This document shows positions 56,291-64,000 of a stretch of DNA of 64,000 nt, one piece after another. A program made the position numbers and the translations under genes. Numbering within the stretch: the first letter of the stretch is position 1; the number at the start of each line of letters is the position of its first letter. The stretch lies in contig CM036179.1 of the NCBI GenBank assembly GCA_020631735.1, positions 24,419,063 through 24,483,062 of the forward strand. The letters run 5' to 3'. This stretch comes from Saccharum officinarum. Lineage: Eukaryota > Streptophyta > Magnoliopsida > Poales > Poaceae. Below the pieces are notes generated by a model that was not told the DNA's origin, searched no databases, and was given only the letters and a program-made list of their open reading frames with translations.

Positions 56291-58022
56291 GACACAACTC
56301 AGCCAACCCCCGCGTCGCTCCGCCTCTGGGGCGACTCGGGTGGCCGTCCATCTACCGCGCCACCGCTCCCTTCCCTCTGTCCCCTGCTTTGCCGCCGCCC
56401 AAGTAGGTCGCCGGGAGGCCCGCACGACTGCGAGGAAGGCGGCGGCAGGGCCTTTCCCTGCTGCTCTCGGTGGAATCTCAAGTAGCTTCGAGCGACGACG
56501 GTGGTATCATCGTCCGGCGGCAGCGGAGCTCCGTGGGAGTCCAGGTCCGGGGCCTTCGTGAGTGGATCCGGCGCCCCCCGTGTGTGGATCTGCGTCCCTC
56601 AACTGGGGCTGATCGAGGAGCAGGGCATCGCGCGACGGCCGGGCGGAACTGCTGCTTGGGCGTGAGTGCTCGGGCACCCGGATCTGCGCCTCGGTGGCTG
56701 GCTCCATGCTAGGGTCAGCGACTATGGCGGCGTGGTGGCGGTGGCTCTAGCTAGGGGCATCGGTGTTGTCCTGACGGAGCCCATGATGGTGGGACATGTG
56801 CCTCGTGGCAACCGGCGGAGGCCGACAGTGACGACAACTGGTGCCATGCCAGAGCTGGCGGCAGCGGTCTCCAGTGACCTCGACATGTGGCAGTATTGCG
56901 TGCCCTGCCGGCTGGTTGCTAGGGGATGGTAGCCCGCAACGGGGGGTGGCTAGCGCAGCGAGTACAGGCCTTGGCCACTGCCACGCACGGGGTTGAGGTG
57001 CCATGGCGAAAGCCGTGTCCCTTGGACTGATGACAGCGACACTTTCGGGCGCCATATTCTTCCTTGGAAGCGTCCATCGATCGGCTCTCTACCCCTTGCA
57101 CGGCGTGCTCTTCCTAGGTGTAGTGCCTTGACCTTCTGGTCAGGCGATGGTGGCACTGGTGGCATCGCATCCCTCTTTGGAGGCGTCGCTTTGGAAGCCC
57201 GTGAATGTCAGTATGTGATGGCCGCCACCGTTGTGGCGAGGAAGGTGGAGGCCTAGCTGAGGATTCAAGTTTTCGGTGTCCACTGCGTCGGAAGGTGGTC
57301 GGGAGGAGGGTGTTGGCACGGCGATTGGAGGGCTTCGCATTTGTTTGGCAGTTGGTGAGTTGTGACCACGAAGTTGGCGAGGAGGCCGGCGTGTGAGGCG
57401 CCCATGGAGTTGGCGAGGAGGTCGACGTGGGAGGAGGTGGCCAGCAGATTGCATTGCTGAGGTGATCGGCGTGGTGTGGCGGTGGGCGGTCCCACTTAGC
57501 TGCCATTGTTTTGGTGCAAGGAGACTCTCTAACTGGCAGCCGGAGGCTGTGTGTGGCACTTATGCTTCAATGAGACAGCTAGGCTACTGGAAGCTGTACA
57601 CACTTGGTTCATGGTGGACGGGATCGGCTTGGTGAGCGCTAGAGGCAGCTACTCACGCGTTGGTTTGGCAGCTTGCAGTGGACTACGGTGGCTAGCCCTG
57701 TTTGGCAGTGGCTAGTGCGGTGTGGTACATCGTCTTGACAGGCGGTGCAAGCGGATCCAATTGCTGGAGGGGCTCACAGCGACCTACGGCGGCTAGTCTG
57801 GCTTGGCAGCATGCTAGCTCGGTGTGGATCATCGTCGGTAACAACGGTGCAAGCAGTGACGACGGTGTTTTTGCCCTGACGTCCTTGACGTCCGAGGCTT
57901 GTCGGTGCAGTGTGGTGGTTTGGCGTTGGTGCTGGTTCTTTTTTCTCTTCTTTTTTCTAAGTTGAGCTTCGGTTCTGTGTGGTTTGTGTCGAATTCCCAA
58001 TCCGACTGACCAGAGTTATTTT
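56291..58022. other. GC-rich unclassified sequence, possible LINE-like 5' region
   Basis: About 1.7 kb of GC-rich sequence with overlapping short frames on both strands and no domain. The opening, with CGACTCGGGTGGCCG and GGTGGAATCTCAAG-type strings, is reminiscent of 5' regions of grass LINEs, but no endonuclease or RT is present before the Copia insertion at 58023. The remainder, if any, would lie beyond the window. Confidence 0.3.
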
Positions 58023-58138
58023 TGTTGGAGTATAAGAGTATTAGGCCCATGAGGCTAGGCTCATGAGGCCCATTTATGCTTACCTATATAGCTACCCTTC
58101 TAGGGTTAGCCAAAATCAATAGAGTACAATTTCCAACA
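58023..58138 (+). repeat. 5' LTR of the short-LTR Copia
   Basis: 116 bp, TGTTGGAGTATAAG to CAATTTCCAACA, with a CTATATAG TATA-like string near 58084. The terminal inverted repeat is TGTTGGA / TCCAACA. Confidence 0.82.
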
Positions 58139-58150
58139 TGGTATCAAGCT
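58139..58150 (+). promoter_or_regulatory. Primer-binding site of the short-LTR Copia
   Basis: TGGTATCAAGCT directly follows the LTR and resembles the initiator-Met tRNA complement TGGTATCAGAGC. Confidence 0.75.
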
Positions 58151-58586
58151 AGGGTTTCCTTCCTCCCCTCCCCTCCCTTTCCCTGCCACAGCTGCCAGCC
58201 GCCATAGCCGCCAGGCGCCACCACAGCCGCCGGCGGCCATGGCCGGGCGGCCTCCTTCCCCTCCTCCTCCCACCTACTCTCACTTCCCCCCCCCTTCCCT
58301 CCACCTACGCCCACGTCACTGGCTCTGCTGCCCGCCCCGCCGACCAGACCCGACCCAGCGCCGCCGCCGCTCTGGCCACGGGCGCAGGTCTTGAGGGTGC
58401 GGGCGCGGGGGCTGACGGCACCGCCGCGGGAGCCACTACGGGCGCGGCCACACCAACCGCCAGTGCGGACGACGGACCCCTAGCTGGCGCGAGCGTGGAT
58501 GCGGTCCACCGCGCGGGAGCGGCCGCGGAACCTCTACAGGCCACCCTAGCGGGTCTCCTGGTGCAGGCGCCGGGGGACCAGGCGCC

Positions 58587-60414
58587 GTGACTCTCCAGGC
58601 CGCCCTGGCTGGTCTTCTGCGCGCGGGCGCCAGTGACCCGGCCACTGCTGCCACCGCCGCTGGCCTGGGCTTGCCGTCCAGCACCCGTGCGGCCATGGCC
58701 ATGGGTGGGGGACTGGCCCAGGGTGTTTTCCCTGCCCTACCACCACCGCCCAGGTTCCACGGCGCCAACACCGACTCCGCCCTCGCCGCCGCGCTCGTCT
58801 CTGCCCGGGCAGCGGCCGCAGAGGGACAGGCCCGTGTCCGTGCGGCTACCCTCGCTTGGGAGCGCGAGCGGGATGCCGCCGATGCACTGGCCCGCCAGAT
58901 CGCCGAAGCGGAGCAACTCCTCGCCCCTCACACCTACCACGACATCGGCGCCGCCTCCTCCGGCTCGACGGGCCACCGCGCATCCACCACCAGGGTCATC
59001 TGGCACGATCCAGCCGATCCCCTCGTGGCGCAGCTTCACTACCAGGCCGGGGGCGTTCAGAACATCCGTCTGGCCACGGGTGGGGGACTGGCCTAGGGTG
59101 TTTTCCCCGCCCTACCACCGCCGCCCAGGTTCCACGGCGCCAACACCGACTCCGCCCTCGCCGCCGCGCTCATCTCTGCTCGGGCAGCGGTCGCAGAGGG
59201 ACAGGCCCGTGTCCGTGCGGCTGCCCTCGCTTGGGAGCGCGAGCGAGATGCCGCCGATGCACTGGCCCACCAGATCGCTGAAGCGGAGCAACTCCTCGCC
59301 CCTCACACCTACCATGACATCGGCACCGCCTCCTCCGGCTCGACGGGCCACCGCGCATCCACCACCAGGGTCATCTGGCACGATCCAGCCGATCCCCTCG
59401 TGGCGCAGCTTTACTACCAGGCTGGGGGCGTTCAGAACATCCGCCTGCTCGTCCCAGTCATGCTCGAGCCTGAGTCGCCATCCTATGCCCGTTGGCGGGA
59501 CCTAGTCCTCCTCACCCTCCGCCGCTACGCCCTCGATGACCACATCCTCGCCGATGCCTCTGTCACAGCCCAGACCCCCTCGTGGCTGTGCCTTGACAGC
59601 ATCGTCCTCTCCTGGATCATCGGGATGATCTCCCTTGACCTCCACGACCTCGTTCGCAACACGCCTGACGCTCGCCAGGCATGGCTGGCGCTCGAGGGCT
59701 AGTTTCTGGGCAATGCCGAGGCCCGGGCTCTACGGCTCAATGCGAGCTTTCGGACCTTCGTGCAGGGTGACCTCATTGTTGGTGAGTTCTGCTGCAAGAT
59801 GAAGACCATGGCGGACTCCCTCGACGACCTTGGCTGGCCCGTGGAGGATCGCATCCTGGTCCTCAATGTCCTTCGCGGGCTCAGTGACCGCTAGCCCACC
59901 TCAGGACGTGGATCACCCGCCAGCGCCCCTTCCCCACCTTCCTGCAGGTCAGTGACGATCTTGTCATGGAGGAGCTTGCTCAGGGCCTCCAGCCAGGGTC
60001 CATCTCCGCGTCGAGGTCCTCGACGACTTCCTCGACGGCCCTTGCTGCTACTTTGCCACGTCTGTTCGCTCCACCGCGTCCGTCCGCTCCGCCGCCGTCA
60101 TCTCCTCTTCGTCCCCCCTCCCTCCGGGGTGAGCGGGGGTGGGGGAGGCCATGGCGGCCGCCGTCGCCGTGGCACTGGACGTGGGGGGCCGTGGTGGGTG
60201 CAACCAGGTGCCGACGGCTCCACATGGTGCACCATGGCCCTCTTTCCAGAACCCATGGTCAGGGCGCATCTCTATGTGGCCCTTCCACGCTCCCGACGGT
60301 GAGCCTCGCCCACCGACGGCTATGCTCGCTGGTGCTCCACCACCCGGCATCTCCACCACGTCTCCGTGGACTACACCTTCTGGCACCTCGCCTGGCCCTG
60401 CCTGTTGGGACTAG
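58587..60414 (+). pseudogene. Copia Gag, with an internal 375-bp tandem duplication
   Basis: An Ala/Pro-rich N-terminus is followed by a coiled-coil-like segment (RAATLAWERERDAADALARQIAEAEQLL) that occurs twice. Next comes the Gag core PSYARWRDLVLLTLRRYALDDHIL and WLCLDSIVLSWIIGMIS. The duplicated unit covers about 58690-59065 and 59066-59440. In-frame TAGs interrupt at 59094-59096, 59700-59702 and 60412-60414, the first inside the second repeat. The later part (59900-60400) is shifted and shows no zinc knuckle. Confidence 0.75.
58690..59440 (+). repeat. 375-bp tandem duplication in gag
   Basis: GGGTGGGGGACTGGCC at 58703 recurs at 59078 (offset 375 bp, 125 codons), and the full unit is nearly identical. 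The offset keeps the reading frame. Confidence 0.88.
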
Positions 60415-61593
60415 GTGCCTTTGGCACGTTCTTTCAGCACTCTAGGCCTGACACCTCCTGTCGGCCCCGAGTGGGTCGCCGACTCGGGTGCTACCTACCA
60501 CACCACCCCTGACCCTGGTATACTCTCTTCTGTTCATTCTCTCTCTTCTTCTCTCCCTTCGTCCATTATGGTCGTAAATGGTTCATGTCTTCCAGTCACA
60601 TCTGTGGGTACCGCCGGTGCTCATGGCTCCTTTCGTCTTCCTGATATTCTTGTTCCTCCTTCTATGATTCACAACCTTCTTTCTATTCGTTGTTTTACAG
60701 CTGACAATTCATGTTTTGTGGAGTTTGACTCTTCTAGTCTTACTGTAAAGGATTTGGCTTTCTGGCGTCCTCTGCTCCGATGTGACAGCACGGGGTCCCT
60801 TTACACTCTTCGCTTCCCGGCGGCTACTTCATCTTCTTCATCGTCCGTTTTGTCAGCTGCTTTCACCGCCACTACTTCCTCCACTACTTGGCACCGGCGC
60901 CTCGGCCATCCTGGATGTGATGCCCTACTGCAGCTCAGTCGGAGCTCTGACATTCCATGTACTCGAGCTCCTAATGAGCATTTGTGTTATGCGTGCCAAT
61001 TGGGCCGTCATGTTCGTCTTCCTTTTCATAGTTCTTCTTCACATGCGACTCGCGTGTTTGATCTTGTACATTGCGACCTATGGACATCTCCTGTCATCAG
61101 TATCTCTGGATATAAGTACTATCTTATGGTGGTTGATGATTTTTCTCACTATTCGTGGACTTTTCCCTTGCGTGCGAAGTCTGATGCTTTTCCCGCGTTT
61201 CTTCACTTCTTCACTTGGGTGTCCACACAATTCGGCCTCACCATCAAGGCTGTCCAGTGTGACAATGGTCGTGAGTTTGATAACTCCACCTCCCGTGCCT
61301 TCTTCCTCTCTCACGGTGTCCAGTTGCGCATGTCTTGCCTGTATACCTCCTCTCAGAATGGCAAGGCTGAGCGCGTGATTCGCACCACCAACAACACCAT
61401 GCGTACCCTTCTACTCCAGGCATCTCTTCCTACTCGTTTTTGGGCTGAGAGCTTGCACACCTCCACCTTTCACCTACCTCCTCAACCGTCTTCCTTCCAC
61501 TGCATGCTCCGCTCCTACGCCACACCACGCTCTTTTCGGTACCCCTCCTCGATACGATCACCTTCGCGTCTTCGGGTGCACGTGTTACCCTAA
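60415..61593 (+). pseudogene. Copia protease and integrase
   Basis: The frame contains the protease motif WVADSGATYHTTPD (near residue 22) and IHNLLSIRCFTADN. The pre-integrase zinc domain (WHRRLGHPG, CYACQLGRH) and the integrase core follow, with LVHCDLW (Asp), VQCDNGREFDN (Asp) and SQNGKAERVIR (Glu). All catalytic residues are visible. A frameshift near 61470 (after WAESLHTSTFHL) breaks the C-terminal part; downstream integrase fragments are out of frame to about 61750. Confidence 0.88.
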
Positions 61594-62560
61594 CACCGCT
61601 GTCACTTCTCCCCATAAGATGGTACCCCATTCGACTCTCTATGTCTTCCTCAGGTACTCCCCGGATCACAAGGGATACCATTGTTTTGACCTTACCTCCT
61701 GATGGGTCCTCATCTCTCGTCATGTGGTGTTCGATGAGTCCGTCTTCCCTTTCTCCACCTCCAGCACACCCACTACCACTCCTGATCTTGATCTCTCCTC
61801 TCTGTTTTCCACTGACATGGTGGTCCAGCCACCTTTTCCATGGTCTCCTGCAGGTACTGCTTCACCGAGCTCCTTGCCGAGCTCCTGTCCCCGCTCCCCG
61901 GTCGCCCGTGATTCCACGAGTCCGGCTCAGTCGTCCTTCGGTGCTACCCCGGCCTCTCCTGCCCCGGCCTCTTCGCTCGATAAGGGTCCGGGGGCCTCGG
62001 CCACTTCGCCCGATGAGGGTTCGGCGCCGTCGTCCTCTGCCCGCGGTGGTGCTGCCCCGACACCTCCTACACGGTTCGCCGAGCCGGTACGTGTGTACCA
62101 GCGCCATGCGCGGCCGCCGCCGCCACTCGAGGCCTCTTCTCCACCGGGGACACCGACACCACCGCCACAATCCCCGCCTGTCCGTGTCGTACCACCGGTC
62201 TACCACCTGCCGCTTCTTCACCGACACTCGTGACATGTTCACCCGATGGTGACGCGGCACGCGGCTGGCACACTGCCGCCCTGGGCTCTCACGGCGTTGC
62301 CCGACGACACGTAGGTCTCTCCAGTACCCTCTTCCGTCCATGATGCCTTGTTGGACCCTCACTGGTGCCACGTGAAGGAAGAGGAGTACGCGGTGCTCCT
62401 CGCCAACTAGACATGGGATTTGGTGCCCCGGCCGCCGGGCTCCAATGTCGTCATCGGCAAGTGGATCTAGACCCATAAGCGTCGGGCTGATGGCACTCTC
62501 GAGCGGTACAAGGCTCGCTGGGTTCTCCGGGGCTTCACTCAGCGCCTTGGGGTCGACTAT
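61594..62560 (+). pseudogene. Copia integrase tail and linker, degenerate
   Basis: The region reads in several frames: FGCTCYPN-like at about 61575, HKGYHCFDL-like at about 61665 and VVFDESVFPF at about 61722. A long Pro/Ser/Ala-rich linker follows, then the RT start (DGTLERYKARWVLRGFTQRLGVDYDETFSPV at about 62490-62578) after TAG stops at 62408-62410 and 62468-62470. Confidence 0.7.
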
Positions 62561-63478
62561 GATGAGACCTTTAGCCCGGTGGTGAAGCTGACCACCGTCC
62601 GCACCGTGTTATCGCTGGCTCTTGCTCGGTCATGGCCCGTCCATCAGCTGGATGTCAAGAATGCCTTTTTGCACGGTCTTCTCACTGAGACAGTTTACTG
62701 CAGTCAGCCGGCGGGGTTTGTTGATTCTTCCCATCCTTACATGGTCTGCCGGCTCAACAGGTCTCTCTACGGCCTCAAGCAGGCCCCCCGAGCGTGGAAC
62801 CATCGGTTTGCTGCTTTCCTGCTGACACTGGGTTTTGTGGAGGCCAAGTCTAATACATCTCTATTTATCTATCACCATGGAGCGGACACTGCGTACCTGC
62901 TGCTCTATGTTGATGATATTGTCACAGCCTCTAGTGAGCCACTTCTCCGCCGTATCATTACCGCTCTTTAGCAGGAGTTTGCTATGAAAGATCTGGGTGT
63001 GCTCCACCATTTCCTCGGGGTCATTGTTGAGCCTCGTCCTGCTGGGTTACTTCTTCACCAGCGGCAGTATACTCGAGATATCCTAGAGCGAGCCGGGATG
63101 ACTGACTGCAACCCCTGCTCTACTCCGGTTGATACACAGGGCAAGTTGTCAGAGGCAGAGGGCCCCCCAGTGTCAGATTCCACTGCATATCAGAGTCTTG
63201 ATGGTGCCCTTCAGTACCTCACCTTCACCCGGCCGAACATCACCTATGCAGTTCAGCAGATATGTCTTCACATGCATGATCCCCGAGAGCCTCACCTCAC
63301 TGCTCTCAAGCGCCTCCTCCGCTACATCCGCGGCACGGTCGACTACGGCCTACTCCTTCACCGGTCCTCCTCCACCGAGCTTGTCGTCTACACTGACGCC
63401 GACTGGGCCGGGTGTCCGGACACTTGGCGCTCCACCTCCGGCTACGCTGTCTTCTTGGGCGGCAACCTGGTGTCCTAG
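62561..63478 (+). pseudogene. Copia reverse transcriptase and start of RNase H
   Basis: VHQLDVKNAFLHGLLTETVYCSQPAGF, LNRSLYGLKQAPRAW and the catalytic LLLYVDDIVTASS (about 62899-62937) define RT. A TAG at 62969-62971 interrupts. The next frame continues MKDLGVLHHFLGVIVEP, DCNPCSTPVDT, LTFTRPNITYAVQ and the RNase H start VVYTDADWAGCPDTWRSTSGYAVFLGG. It ends at TAG 63476-63478, where related proteins have Trp (WSSKRQ). Confidence 0.9.
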
Positions 63479-63847
63479 TCGTCCAAGCGTCAGCCTGTGG
63501 TCTCCCGCTCCAGTGCCGAGGCGGAGTACCGCGCTGTCGCTAACGGCGTGGCTGAGGCCTCCTGGCTCTGGCAGCTTCTCGCCGAGCTCCACACTCTGTC
63601 CTCCCGGAGCACGTTGATCTACTATGACAATGTCAGTGTGGTCTACCTCTCCACTAACCCCATCCAACACCAGCAGACGAAGCATGTGGAGATCGACCTA
63701 CACTTTGTCCGTGATCGGGTTGCCATCGGCGAGGTGCGGGTCATTCATGTTCCGACCACCTCCCAGTTCGCCGACATCTTCACCAAAGGCCTCTCGTCCT
63801 TGACCTTCACCGAGTTTTGCTCTAGCCTCAACATCACCAGTGGCTAG
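63479..63847 (+). pseudogene. Copia RNase H, C-terminal part
   Basis: SSKRQPVVSRSSAEAEYRAVANGVAEASWLWQLL, YYDNVSVVYLSTNPIQHQQTKHVEIDLHFVRD and QFADIFTKGLSS are the conserved end of Copia RNase H. It is in frame with the RT half but separated by one TAG. The stop is at 63845-63847. Confidence 0.9.
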
Positions 63848-63854
63848 TTGCGTC

Positions 63855-63872
63855 TGTGGGGGGGCTCGTGTG
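63855..63872 (+). promoter_or_regulatory. G-rich polypurine-like tract of the short-LTR Copia
   Basis: TGTGGGGGGGCTCGTGTG follows the stop codon and precedes TGTTG, the expected first bases of the 3' LTR. Confidence 0.5.
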
Positions 63873-63875
63873 TGT

Positions 63876-64000
63876 TGAAAGCATCTAGGCCCCGGTGTTG
63901 ATTTCGGCAATTGATGACAACACATTATTACCATGACTAACATGTGTTTTGTAGAAACATTGGTAAGTTAGGTCATGGAGATGATAACTGCTTTGGGCAA
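63876..64000 (+). repeat. Start of a second SIRE-family LTR (runs off the window)
   Basis: TGAAAGCATCTAGGCCCCGG and the next 100 bp match the LTR at 1486 and 10634 with few differences. The insertion lies at the 3' edge of the Copia element. Whether a full element, a solo LTR or a fragment follows cannot be seen. Confidence 0.9.

Larger units (their letters stand above)
58023..63875 (+). mobile_element. Short-LTR Ty1/Copia retrotransposon, degenerate
   Basis: 5' LTR of only 116 bp (58023-58138, TGTTGGAG to TTCCAACA), then a PBS, gag with an internal duplication, protease-integrase, RT and RNase H in Copia order, and a G-rich PPT. At 63873-63877 TGTTG would begin the 3' LTR, but a SIRE LTR starts at 63876, so the 3' LTR is displaced beyond the window. 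Short LTRs and the protein type suggest the Hopscotch/Retrofit (Ale-like) group. Several TAG stops make this copy inactive. Confidence 0.88.

Noticed and set aside
56234..57965. Protein-coding genes in the GC-rich stretch
   Set aside because: Many overlapping frames of 60-140 codons on both strands, none with a recognisable domain or consistent codon pattern.

Overview
The window is plant nuclear DNA, most likely from a grass of the Andropogoneae group (sorghum, sugarcane or Miscanthus type). The evidence is Stowaway MITE ends, SIRE/Maximus Copia and Tat and Tekay Gypsy families with grass-like proteins, and a gene whose protein closely resembles plant ER-ANT1 carriers. The species call is inference. 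More than 80 percent of the window is transposable-element sequence, much of it nested. I can support only one apparently intact host gene.

Layout. 1-198: Stowaway MITE ends. 287-12371: a Mutator-like TIR element with an exact 9-bp target duplication. It is split by a SIRE/Maximus-type Copia retrotransposon (1486-12236, TSD ATGAC) that carries a decayed third ORF after pol. 13788-14562: a short hAT-type element with an 8-bp TSD. 14970-22489: a Tat-type Gypsy element on the minus strand (TSD CACAC) that has lost protease and RT. 24828-30988: a hAT element (TSD CAGCTCGC) with a broken minus-strand transposase and a nested solo LTR (24876-26781). 31557-33821: the ER-ANT1-like adenine nucleotide carrier gene in three exons. 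34379-54384: a Tekay-type Gypsy element on the minus strand with LTRs of nearly 5 kb and a 100-N gap (45904-46003). The internal sequence right of the gap repeats sequence already present left of it. 54491-55690: a partial, decayed copy of the ER-ANT1 gene. 58023-63875: a short-LTR Copia element. 63876 to the end: the start of another SIRE LTR inserted at the 3' end of that Copia.

The most striking observation is a small ORF upstream of gag in the Tekay-type element (45001-44388, with a second copy at 48830-48213). It begins with a near copy of the histone H3 N-terminal tail: 18 of the first 21 tail residues match in the better copy, with K4, R8, K9 and S10 kept. A predicted coiled coil and a strongly acidic C-terminus follow. 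The same element encodes an integrase with a C-terminal chromodomain, the type of module that reads methylated H3 tails. A retroelement-encoded H3-tail mimic paired with its own chromodomain is the best candidate here for an undescribed system. A second theme is arrays of short palindromes, chiefly an 18-bp perfect palindrome with an ACGCGT core, crowded upstream of the TATA boxes of two LTR families.

The retroelement coding regions carry many frameshifts and stops. Some, near the N gap, look like sequencing error in contig ends rather than biology.
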